This document shows, piece after piece, positions 1-5,584 of a stretch of 5,870 nt of DNA. Source of the DNA: a candidate division Zixibacteria bacterium DG_27 (GTDB lineage Bacteria > Zixibacteria > MSB-5A5 > DG-27); NCBI GenBank assembly GCA_001302725.1, contig LIZU01000096.1, positions 1 to 5,870 on the forward strand, read 5' to 3'. The notes below the pieces were generated by a model, which did not search any database, had not been told where the DNA came from, and saw only the letters and a list, made by a program, of their open reading frames with translations. Both the position numbers and the translations under genes were made by a program. Numbering within the stretch: the stretch's first letter is position 1; each line of letters starts with the position of its first letter.

Positions 1-1672
1 CAGGGATGATTCTCGGCCTCTCGCCGTAACCCTCCAAAGAGGGGCATCCGATCAAGAAACAGAGATTGCAGGCGTTACACTTCTCCTCGTCGATCTCGTG
101 GATAACGTATGCTTTGGAGCGCTCCTCCGGCAACATCCTGCAGGGGTGTCGGGAGATGACCACTGTGGGCTCCGCCAGGTTGATCGCCTCCTTCATCACC
201 TCTTCGGTCTCTTTCAGATTGTAGGGGTCGACCACTGTTGTGTGCTTTATCCCGATTGCTCGAATCAGCTCTTCGTAGTCGATGGCATAGGTCGGCTCTC
301 CCTTGGCAGTCCTGCCGGTGCCGGGATGGGGCTGATGACCGGTCATGCCGGTGGTCAAATTGTCACAGATCACCACGGTGGTGATTCCCTTGTTGAAGAC
401 GATATCGATCAATGCCGGGATGCCAGTGTGGAGGAAGGTCGAGTCCCCGATGACCGCCACGACTCCCTCCTTTTGAGCCTTCTCCAGACCGAAGGCGTTT
501 CCTATTCCCGCGCCCATGCAGAAGGTGGTGTGGATTGCTGAATGGGGAGGCAATGCTCCCAGGGTGTAACAGCCGATGTCGCCGGTGACCGTCACCTTCA
601 GTTTCCGCAGGGTGTAAAAGAGACCGGCGTGCGGACAGCCGGCACACATCACCGGGGGACGAGCGAGAATCTCTATTTCGTCGGCGTAGCTTTCGCTTAT
701 CTCTTCACCAGTGATTCCGGATGAGACCACCTCCGGCGAGAGCTCCCCGATATTGGTGATCGCCTCCTTGCCGACGAGATTTGAAGCTCCCCAGCTGCGG
801 ATTTGCTCCTCCAAGAAAGGCTCCAACTCTTCGACTACGTGAACTCGATCGAAGTCTGCGACGAAACTCAGGATTTTTTCTCTTGCCAACGGATACGTCA
901 TCCCCAGCTTCAAAATCTTGGCCTGGGGAAACACCTCTTTGGCATATTGGTAAGCGATCCCGCTGGTGATGATTCCCAGCTTCCCCCCTTCGCCCTCGAT
1001 GCGATTCTCTGAGAAGCTCTCCGCAAACTGCTGTAGTCTGCCCAATCGTTCCTCTACATCCTTTCGCCACAACTTGCCGTAAATGGGAACCACGTGCCGG
1101 CGGGCATTTCTTTGATATTCCCTTATCGGGACCTCCTCTCGTTCTCCCAGCTCCACTAAGGATTTGGAATGGGAGATGCGGGTAGTGCTGCGCACCAATA
1201 CTGGAGTGTTGAACTCTTCACTCAGCCCGAACGCTAGTTTTACGAGCTCCTTAGCCTCCTGGCTGTCGGAGGGCTCCAGCATCGGGATCTTGGCGAACTT
1301 GGCGAAGTAACGGTTGTCCTGTTCGTTCTGGGAGCTGTGCATCCCGGGGTCGTCGGCATTGACGATCACCATGCCTCCGCCCACTCCCGCCAGGGCGGTA
1401 GTCATCATGGGGTCGGAGGCGACATTCAGCCCCACATGCTTCACCGACACCAGCGAGCGGGCTCCACCGAGAGATGCTCCGTAGGCGACATCGAAGGCGA
1501 CCTTCTCGTTGGTCGACCATTGGGCGTCCACTTCTTCATACAAAGCCAGGTTTTCGAGAATCTCGGTGGCCGGAGTCCCGGGATAGGAAGTGGCAACGTG
1601 AACCCCGGCTTCGTAAGCTCCCCTGGCTATGGCTTCGTTACCGGAAAGGAATCGTTTGATACTCTTTCTCAA
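1..1672 (-). CDS. iorA: indolepyruvate:ferredoxin oxidoreductase, alpha subunit (3'-truncated by window edge)
   Basis: The thiamine-diphosphate subunit of the enzyme that oxidatively decarboxylates aryl-pyruvates to aryl-acetyl-CoA and reduces ferredoxin in the cytoplasm. I translated the reverse strand by hand: it is open without a break for 557 codons to the left edge. The N-terminus reads SGNEAIARGAYEAGV, then SYPGTP (about residues 29-34) and WSTNEK with the likely TPP-activating Glu56. KHVGLNVASDP and ADDPGMHSSQNEQDNRYFAK follow, both hallmarks of IorA. The C-terminal TPP/Mg site is G409-D-S with N438. A ferredoxin-type motif C532-x2-C535-x2-C538-x4-C543-P begins just before the edge, so the second cluster motif and the end of the protein are missing. 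The start is TTG at 1672-1670. It is the only usual start codon in this frame after the upstream in-frame TGA, and it gives the family's normal N-terminus. No good ribosome binding site precedes it. The partner gene iorB is not in the window. Other 2-oxoacid:ferredoxin oxidoreductases are less likely given these motifs. Confidence 0.93.
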   Translation of the reverse strand, partial: MRKSIKRFLSGNEAIARGAYEAGVHVATSYPGTPATEILENLALYEEVDAQWSTNEKVAFDVAYGASLGGARSLVSVKHVGLNVASDPMMTTALAGVGGGMVIVNADDPGMHSSQNEQDNRYFAKFAKIPMLEPSDSQEAKELVKLAFGLSEEFNTPVLVRSTTRISHSKSLVELGEREEVPIREYQRNARRHVVPIYGKLWRKDVEERLGRLQQFAESFSENRIEGEGGKLGIITSGIAYQYAKEVFPQAKILKLGMTYPLAREKILSFVADFDRVHVVEELEPFLEEQIRSWGASNLVGKEAITNIGELSPEVVSSGITGEEISESYADEIEILARPPVMCAGCPHAGLFYTLRKLKVTVTGDIGCYTLGALPPHSAIHTTFCMGAGIGNAFGLEKAQKEGVVAVIGDSTFLHTGIPALIDIVFNKGITTVVICDNLTTGMTGHQPHPGTGRTAKGEPTYAIDYEELIRAIGIKHTTVVDPYNLKETEEVMKEAINLAEPTVVISRHPCRMLPEERSKAYVIHEIDEEKCNACNLCFLIGCPSLEGYGERPRIIP

Positions 1673-1693
1673 ATGTCGACCGCTGTGGAGTTC

Positions 1694-1717
1694 TGGAAAC
1701 CTAAAGGTTTCCGCTAC
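1694..1717 (-). repeat. REP-like palindromic element, copy 1
   Basis: This 24-nt block is identical to 3747-3770 and lies in the same orientation. Read on the minus strand it starts with GTAG, then C, then the inverted arms GGAAACCT and AGGTTTCC (plus-strand coordinates 1705-1712 and 1695-1702) around a TT centre. In RNA it would form a 7-bp stem with a 4-nt loop. A GTAG head followed by a palindrome is the known layout of REP sequences served by RAYT (TnpA-REP) transposases. The element overlaps the 3' end of the upstream gene and provides its TAG stop (1703-1701). No RAYT gene is in the window, so the REP assignment rests on structure and copy number two. Confidence 0.7.
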
Positions 1718-2528
1718 CTTTCTGAGACTTTCTTTTGCTGCAAAACAGGAGGAGGTTGCCCAGGATAATCAGCGCGATTATCAGAAGGTGGCTTATTGAT
1801 TGGGCGTCCATGCCGCTTCCGGCCTTTCCAGGTTGGCCCGACTGAAGGATCTCATATTCGGCGGCCCCCTTGAGTCCGGGAACCAGCGCGAAAAGCTGCC
1901 CCGAGTTCAACATCGGATAGTAAGTTGTGGCCATAACCGCCGTCACCCCGGCGGCCATCTTCACGTGATAACGACTCCAGGCATAATCGATCCAGTAGTC
2001 GGGCAGATTACCGTCGGCAATGGAGAGCACAAATTCCACGTCGTTGTAATTCTTGATGTTCTCCAAGAGAGGAAGCTCGTTGGTGGAGTTGCCACGTAAA
2101 TCCTCGGGAAAAACCCTGGCTATGTCCTCCCCCATTCCCAGTATGGCGGCATGATACTGTGGACGATAGCCCAGGAAAACATAATCGTGCCCATATTCCT
2201 TGCCGTATTCCGAGGCGATGAGAGAGAGGTTGCTGTCTCCGACGGTGGCGCCTTCGGCCAAAAATGCAGTTCCAACCACCTTGACTCCTTTCGAGAAAAG
2301 GTGTCGGAGGATAGCCTGAGCCATGGGGACTAACTCCGGTATGGTGGAGGTCTCGTGATCGAAGCTCATCAGGACCACATCTCCGGGCTTAAGGGATTCG
2401 ATCCTATCATAGAGAGACTGCACTTCGGGGGTGACCGAAATCGGCAGGTTCAGCTTGAATACTAAGGGCAGAGCCACCGCCAGCGCTATGAGCACAAAGA
2501 TTATCCGACGATCCAGGTCAAATTTCAT
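1701..2528 (-). CDS. uncharacterised membrane protein with a hydrophobic segment at each end
   Basis: 275 residues; I cannot name a family. Seen: a short basic N-terminus (MKFDLDRR), a hydrophobic segment at about residues 9-24, a soluble domain at about 30-240, a second hydrophobic segment at about 247-263 (LLIIALIILGNLLLF) and a basic tail (CSKRKSQK). The ends are therefore probably cytoplasmic and the middle domain outside the membrane. The domain opens with a pattern like a nucleotide- or cofactor-free alpha/beta fold (GDVVLMSFDHE, VKVVGTAF, DYVFLGYRP, VEFVLSIADG), but no catalytic motif is evident. The segment GSGMDAQSISH just before the second helix looks like a conserved signature. I chose ATG 2528 because GGAG at 2538-2535 sits 6 nt ahead. 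ATG 2540 (MEFK) overlaps that site, and ATG 2597 adds an unconvincing extension. The last codons and the stop lie in the REP-like element. It is 28 bp upstream of iorA on the same strand, so co-transcription is likely. Confidence 0.75.
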   Translation of the reverse strand: MKFDLDRRIIFVLIALAVALPLVFKLNLPISVTPEVQSLYDRIESLKPGDVVLMSFDHETSTIPELVPMAQAILRHLFSKGVKVVGTAFLAEGATVGDSNLSLIASEYGKEYGHDYVFLGYRPQYHAAILGMGEDIARVFPEDLRGNSTNELPLLENIKNYNDVEFVLSIADGNLPDYWIDYAWSRYHVKMAAGVTAVMATTYYPMLNSGQLFALVPGLKGAAEYEILQSGQPGKAGSGMDAQSISHLLIIALIILGNLLLFCSKRKSQKGSGNL

Positions 2529-2534
2529 CTTGAA

Positions 2535-2538
2535 CTCC
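2535..2538 (-). promoter_or_regulatory. ribosome binding site GGAG of the membrane-protein gene
   Basis: On the minus strand GGAG is followed by 6 nt and then ATG at 2528. It decides the start in favour of the 275-residue form over the two upstream in-frame ATG codons at 2540 and 2597. Confidence 0.6.
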
Positions 2539-2643
2539 ATAATATTCCAAAAGAACCTCTTCGGCAAGAGCAAAGTTTTCTTCCGTGGAATCTGCAACGA
2601 GACTTATGCAACCTACTTGTCATTCGCTGGCTTTCGTTTCCTG

Positions 2644-2671
2644 TTGACGAATTCGGGTTGAAAGATATATT
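2644..2671 (+). promoter_or_regulatory. sigma70-type promoter of holA
   Basis: TTGACG (2644-2649, five of six matches to TTGACA) and TATATT (2666-2671, five of six matches to TATAAT) are separated by 16 bp. Transcription would begin near 2678, leaving a leader of about 55 nt before the holA ATG. The site lies in the 205-bp divergent region between the leftward membrane-protein gene and holA. I found no equally good promoter for the leftward genes in that region. Confidence 0.6.
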
Positions 2672-2733
2672 GGACTCGTTTTAGAGCTCTCCTCTGAGAA
2701 GACAGGCCAGACTATCCTAAAGAGAAGGAGAAG

Positions 2734-3720
2734 ATGAAGCTCAACTACAAGAGCCTGATTGGAAACCTCAAAAAGGGGAAGATCGATCCGCTCTATTTCT
2801 TCCACGGGCCTCAGGAGTACCTGAAGGAAGAGGCCTTATCACTTCTGATCTCGAAGCTGGTCGACCCCAACCTCAGAAGTTTCAACCTCGACATCCTCTT
2901 TGGGCCCGACAGCAGCGCCGATGAGATCTTTAATCTCAGCTCCACTCTCCCGATGAATGCCGAGCGGCGATTGGTGATTGTCCGGGAGGCTCAAAGGCTC
3001 CCCGCCCCAAGTAAGAACCGGCTTTTAAAGCTCTTGCCACATCAACCCGATAACGCCACATTGGTTTTAGTCTTCACGGAGGTCAAATTCAACCAAGAAT
3101 TCTATCAGGAGCTGAGGGAGCTGGCCACCAGTGTCGATTTTCAGAATCTCACTTACGGGGAGCTGAGAAACTGGCTTAGCAGCCAGGCTGAAAGACTGAG
3201 GAAAGAGATATCACCGCAGGTGCTCAAGCATCTTGTTGACGCCGTTGGAGATAATCTCTTGGATCTTGCCAATGAGCTGGAGAAAATGGCCTACTTTGTG
3301 GGAGAAAGAACCCAGATCAAAAGGGAGGACGTTCAGGCGGTCTTCGGGCCGGGACATCCCAGCGAGATTTACGAGATCCTGGACTTAGTCGGCGAAAAGA
3401 AAATCGAGCCGGCCTTGAAGGTCTTGAGCAATCTTTTTGCCTATCGCAAAAGCCCCACTTGGATTACCGCCACCCTGCGCAATCACTACAGCAGACTCTA
3501 CCTTCTCAAGACTGCGAACCAGAAACGATTTGCTGAGGTAGCCCGAGGACTGAGAATCCGGGAATTCAAATTGCAGGAATACAAAAGACAGGTCTCTTCT
3601 CACAGCTTGGATGAGCTCAAAGAAAAGATCTATCTGGTGTACGATGCTGAACTCGATTTGAGGAGCACCCTCTCCAGGAAGTTGGTGTTGGAGCTTCTGA
3701 TCTACAACCTCTGCCGCTGA
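2734..3720 (+). CDS. holA: DNA polymerase III, delta subunit
   Basis: 328 residues, the usual length for HolA. The delta subunit is part of the clamp loader and opens the beta sliding clamp at primed DNA during replication. Seen: the N-terminal strand-loop LYFFHGPQEYLKEEA (residues 20-34), which is the degenerate, non-hydrolysing P-loop typical of delta. A RecA-like core follows, with ERRLVIVREAQRLP (77-90) and NATLVLVFTE (107-116). Next comes a helical lid region with LRKEISPQVLKHLVDAVGDNLLDLANELEKMAYF (about 155-188). The C-terminal collar domain includes IYEILDLVGEKKIEPALKVL (212-231) and ends LSRKLVLELLIYNLCR. The start is ATG 2734, with an AAGGAG-type site at 2725-2730. The gene appears to be transcribed alone from the promoter at 2644-2671. 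A REP-like element lies 26 bp past its stop and may mark the transcript's 3' end. There is no sign of damage. Confidence 0.93.
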   Translation: MKLNYKSLIGNLKKGKIDPLYFFHGPQEYLKEEALSLLISKLVDPNLRSFNLDILFGPDSSADEIFNLSSTLPMNAERRLVIVREAQRLPAPSKNRLLKLLPHQPDNATLVLVFTEVKFNQEFYQELRELATSVDFQNLTYGELRNWLSSQAERLRKEISPQVLKHLVDAVGDNLLDLANELEKMAYFVGERTQIKREDVQAVFGPGHPSEIYEILDLVGEKKIEPALKVLSNLFAYRKSPTWITATLRNHYSRLYLLKTANQKRFAEVARGLRIREFKLQEYKRQVSSHSLDELKEKIYLVYDAELDLRSTLSRKLVLELLIYNLCR

Positions 3721-3746
3721 AGGGGAGGTTGAGCTTTCCACACGGA

Positions 3747-3770
3747 TGGAAACCTAAAGGTTTCCGCTAC
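3747..3770 (-). repeat. REP-like palindromic element, copy 2
   Basis: Identical over 24 nt to 1694-1717 and in the same orientation, with the GTAG head on the minus strand (3770-3767). The arms are at 3748-3755 and 3758-3765. It lies between the holA stop and the ATP synthase operon, the intergenic placement normal for REP sequences. A competing short stem is possible between TTTCC at 3735-3739 and GGAAA at 3748-3752. No T-run follows it, so it is not a classical terminator, but it could protect the 3' end of holA mRNA. Confidence 0.7.
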
Positions 3771-3809
3771 TGTTTGCCTGCAGTCGTGAAAAACTTCACA
3801 GATTAGTCC

Positions 3810-3838
3810 TTGACAACCAAGAACGAGAATACTTATTT
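3810..3838 (+). promoter_or_regulatory. possible promoter of the ATP synthase operon
   Basis: A perfect -35 hexamer TTGACA (3810-3815) lies about 100 bp before the first atp gene. The best-spaced -10 candidate, TTATTT at 3833-3838 (17-bp spacer), is poor, and TATTTC at 3834-3839 (18-bp spacer) is no better. The position is right for an operon promoter, but the weak -10 keeps this uncertain. Confidence 0.35.
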
Positions 3839-3876
3839 CGTATCTGTTTTCTCAAAATGGGGAGGGCTGGAGCACC

Positions 3877-3904
3877 ATGAACTATTAACCATTAACCATG
3901 AACC
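3877..3904 (+). repeat. four tandem heptamers ahead of atpI
   Basis: Four consecutive 7-bp units: ATGAACT, ATTAACC, ATTAACC, ATGAACC (consensus ATKAACY). The array ends 10 bp before the chosen atpI start codon. Its first and last units each carry an ATG that opens a very short frame: ATG-AAC-TAT-TAA at 3877, and an 11-codon frame from 3898 that ends in TAG at 3931-3933, overlapping the start of atpI. Confidence 0.6.
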
Positions 3905-3914
3905 TCGCCAAGCG

Positions 3915-4334
3915 ATGGGCCTTGAGTTTATAGCCAGAGTAATACGGACCTCCGTTGTCGTCTCTTTAATACAGCTTCCCTTCGTAGCCCTCTATTTCGA
4001 TTACAGGTATTCCCTGGGGATAGTCTTGGGTTGCCTCTGGGGAGTAGTAAACCTCTATTTCCTGAGGTCTGTGATTGTCTGTTACACCAAGTTGTCTCAA
4101 AGGAGCAAGCGTCAGCTGTTGCTTTTGCTTCTTTTAAAATTTCCACTCCTCTATTTGGTGGGCTACCTGCTTTTAGAATGGAGCCTCTTTCCGGTCATGA
4201 GCCTGGTGGTTGGTTTCACCCTCATCTTCGCCGTCATTGTTCTGAAGGCATTGGGACGATTGCTTTTGTCCCTGGAGGGATTCAAGATGGAGGGCTCGAT
4301 TTTCGATAGCAAGGGTTCGGGAGGAGCAGGTTGA
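3915..4334 (+). CDS. atpI: ATP synthase subunit I-like membrane protein
   Basis: 139 residues with four hydrophobic segments at about 10-29, 32-52, 66-87 and 92-116. It matches the ATP synthase I family, small membrane proteins encoded first in many atp operons and implicated in c-ring assembly or ion handling. Seen: EFIARVIRTS at the N-terminus, the glycine-rich second helix SLGIVLGCLWGVVNLYFL (33-50) and a basic loop SQRSKRQ followed by a leucine-rich helix ending KFPLLYLVGYLLL. A last helix ends VIVLKALGRLLL. I chose ATG 3915 because translation from it begins like the family. The frame stays open upstream to TTG 3810, but that extension is encoded by the heptamer repeats and lacks a ribosome binding site. 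ATG 3915 also lacks a clear one, so coupling to the short upstream frames is possible. The stop overlaps the atpB start by 4 bp. Confidence 0.75.
   Translation: MGLEFIARVIRTSVVVSLIQLPFVALYFDYRYSLGIVLGCLWGVVNLYFLRSVIVCYTKLSQRSKRQLLLLLLLKFPLLYLVGYLLLEWSLFPVMSLVVGFTLIFAVIVLKALGRLLLSLEGFKMEGSIFDSKGSGGAG
4320..4326 (+). promoter_or_regulatory. ribosome binding site of atpB
   Basis: GGAGGAG at 4320-4326 lies 4 nt before TTG 4331. It supports the TTG start and sits inside the end of atpI, so the two genes are probably translationally coupled. Confidence 0.6.
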
Positions 4335-5158
4335 GCAGACTTCTTCTCATTCGAGTTCTCACTGAAGTCGCCGAGCATGGTGGCGGAGGCGGGCACGAAG
4401 GGCGACCGGAGATCGCCAACTTTGTCACTCTCGTCAATACCATATTCCACGGGAAGGGGATTGCCGGAATTCTACTGCACTATCAGGCTGTAGTATACGC
4501 CTGGCTGGTGGTTGGAGTAATTGCCCTCTTCGCCTACTTCAGCTCCCGGAATCGCCGGTTGGTTCCGGGATCTCTACAGAATCTGGTTGAGATGGTGGTC
4601 GAGGGGCTATACAACTTCTTCCTGGGGATACTGGGGCCGCAGGGTGAGAAGTTCGTTCCCTTCCTGGGGACACTATTCATATACATATTCATAATGAACA
4701 TCTTCGGGCTGGTGCCGGGGATGTTCTCGTCGACCTCGAATTTGAACGTTACCCTGGCGCTGGCGATCTGCGTCTTCGTTTACGTCCAGTACACTGGCAT
4801 CCGGAGAAACGGTCTATTGAAGTATCTCTGGCATATGGCCGGCAGTCCCACGTCTGTGGTTGAATGGCTATTGGCGCCCTTGAACCTCCCCATACACATA
4901 ATCGGTGAGTTAGCTAGGCCGGTCAGTCTCTCTCTGCGTCTTTTCGGCAACATTACCGGCGAGGACGTTCTCATCGCGGTCTTCGTGGGACTGGGAATAG
5001 CGAGTCTGAGCTTTTTGAAATTGCCGGTGGGAGTGCCCCTGCACGTTCCCTTCATTTTTCTTGCGATTCTCACCAGCCTGATACAGGCATTAGTGTTCGC
5101 ACTGCTGTCCACGATATATTTCTCACTAATGCTGCCGCACCCGGGAGAACACGAATAG
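4331..5158 (+). CDS. atpB: F-type ATP synthase subunit a
   Basis: 275 residues. Subunit a is the membrane stator that forms the two ion half-channels against the c-ring of Fo. Seen: an N-terminal Gly/His-rich stretch (EHGGGGGHEGR, residues 15-25), then hydrophobic helices at about 54-70, 108-130, 138-155, 212-228 and 240-268. The core signature LARPVSLSLRLFGNITGED spans residues 194-212. Within it R203 is the essential channel arginine (equivalent to E. coli R210) and E211 aligns with E. coli E219. Q252 in SLIQALVFALLSTIYFSL aligns with the conserved glutamine of the last helix. The E. coli H245 position is an alanine here, a common variation. The start TTG 4331 is inferred from the ribosome site at 4320-4326 and the TTGA overlap with the atpI stop. 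It is the second gene of the operon, and the c subunit follows after 78 bp. Confidence 0.93.
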   Translation: MSRLLLIRVLTEVAEHGGGGGHEGRPEIANFVTLVNTIFHGKGIAGILLHYQAVVYAWLVVGVIALFAYFSSRNRRLVPGSLQNLVEMVVEGLYNFFLGILGPQGEKFVPFLGTLFIYIFIMNIFGLVPGMFSSTSNLNVTLALAICVFVYVQYTGIRRNGLLKYLWHMAGSPTSVVEWLLAPLNLPIHIIGELARPVSLSLRLFGNITGEDVLIAVFVGLGIASLSFLKLPVGVPLHVPFIFLAILTSLIQALVFALLSTIYFSLMLPHPGEHE

Positions 5159-5206
5159 GTATGCTAGTACCGTTTGTCTGACAGAGTTGAAAGAGAAAGA
5201 GAAACA

Positions 5207-5225
5207 TTTAGAGGACACCTCTAAA
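5207..5225 (+). promoter_or_regulatory. perfect hairpin abutting the atpE ribosome binding site
   Basis: TTTAGAGG (5207-5214) pairs perfectly with CCTCTAAA (5218-5225) around a 3-nt ACA loop. The ribosome site GAGGAGG (5226-5232) starts at the very next base, and ATG is at 5237. An alternative, weaker stem can form between CCTC (5218-5221) and GAGG (5226-5229) and would cover the ribosome site. The two foldings exclude each other. The 8-bp hairpin should win, keeping the site open and possibly acting as an mRNA stabiliser for the highly expressed c subunit. Confidence 0.65.
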
Positions 5226-5236
5226 GAGGAGGAAAG

Positions 5237-5470
5237 ATGGACTACACCACGGCCTTATCGTTTGCACTCCCGTTATCTCTCGGGATTGCTGCTTTTGGCT
5301 CCGCGTTTGGATTGGGGCGTGCGGTCTCGGCCGCGATGGATTCTATGGGCCGGCAGCCGGAGGCTGCCGCCAAAATCCAGGTGGGGATGATTATCGGGTG
5401 CGCTCTGATCGAGGCTCTGACCATCTACGCCCTGGTGACGGTATTCGTTCTTCAGGGAAAGATCGGCTGA
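5237..5470 (+). CDS. atpE: F-type ATP synthase subunit c
   Basis: 77 residues, the normal length. It forms the rotating proteolipid ring of Fo. Seen: helix 1 with the glycine pattern G16/G21/G25/G27, the polar loop GRQPEAAAKIQ (38-48) that contacts the F1 stalk, and helix 2 with the ion-carrying Glu59 in GCALIEALTIYALV. Aligned by the RQP loop to the sodium-binding Ilyobacter tartaricus subunit, position Q32 is L26 here and S66 is A60 (Y70 is kept as Y64). This argues for proton rather than sodium transport. ATG 5237 has a very strong ribosome site, GAGGAGG at 5226-5232, consistent with the many copies of c needed per complex. The gene is flanked by 78- and 114-bp gaps, larger than usual within an atp operon. 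Confidence 0.95.
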   Translation: MDYTTALSFALPLSLGIAAFGSAFGLGRAVSAAMDSMGRQPEAAAKIQVGMIIGCALIEALTIYALVTVFVLQGKIG

Positions 5471-5584
5471 GGCGTATTCACAGCGGATTAAGCGGAATCT
5501 CGGGTCTGTTAACAGCTCGCTTCGTATATCAACGGTGAGTCGATTGCGGCCGGAGAGCGCGAGCTAGCTCACTGGAGAAACACT
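5471..5584. other. atpE-atpF intergenic gap with two palindromes
   Basis: This 114-bp spacer lies inside the operon. It contains two perfect 10-bp palindromes, CTGTTAACAG (5506-5515) and GAGCTAGCTC (5561-5570), and a short direct repeat (AGCGGA twice, around 5482-5496). I see no gene, terminator or convincing promoter. GGAG at 5574-5577 is the atpF ribosome site. Confidence 0.5.

Larger units (their letters stand above)
3721..3914. other. non-coding region between holA and the atp operon
   Basis: This 194-bp stretch holds no convincing gene. In order it contains REP-like copy 2 (3747-3770), a weak 5-bp hairpin (GTGAA 3786-3790 with TTCAC 3795-3799), a perfect TTGACA (3810-3815), a GGGGAGGG ribosome-site-like run (3860-3867) and four heptamer repeats (3877-3904). 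The atp operon promoter is expected here. Confidence 0.6.

Noticed and set aside
98..1768. Several open frames on both strands opposite or out of frame with iorA (for example 98-541 plus, 1337-1768 plus, 705-1070 minus).
   Set aside because: The minus-strand iorA frame is open over 557 codons with clear family motifs. The others are compositional shadows with no recognisable protein.
2541..2643. A leftward promoter for the membrane-protein gene and iorA.
   Set aside because: TTGCAT- and TTGCAG-like hexamers occur on the minus strand, but none has an acceptable -10 at the right distance.
1694..3770. The duplicated palindrome as a CRISPR repeat.
   Set aside because: The two copies are 2 kb apart with genes between, there is no regular spacing and there are no cas genes.
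3786..3799. Hairpin GTGAA-AAAC-TTCAC as a terminator of holA.
   Set aside because: The stem is only 5 bp, AT-rich and not followed by a T-run.
3810..3914. TTG 3810 as the start of the atpI-like gene, giving 174 residues.
   Set aside because: There is no ribosome binding site, the TTG is part of a perfect TTGACA hexamer, and the extra residues are read from a tandem repeat. ATG 3915 begins like the family.
3898..3933. The frame from ATG 3898 as the true atpI start broken by a frameshift.
   Set aside because: The frame from ATG 3915 already gives a complete family-like N-terminus, so no sequence error needs to be assumed.
5187..5390. A 67-codon frame overlapping atpE in another register.
   Set aside because: It overlaps subunit c, which is unmistakable. 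The frame is basic and low in complexity, with no family features.
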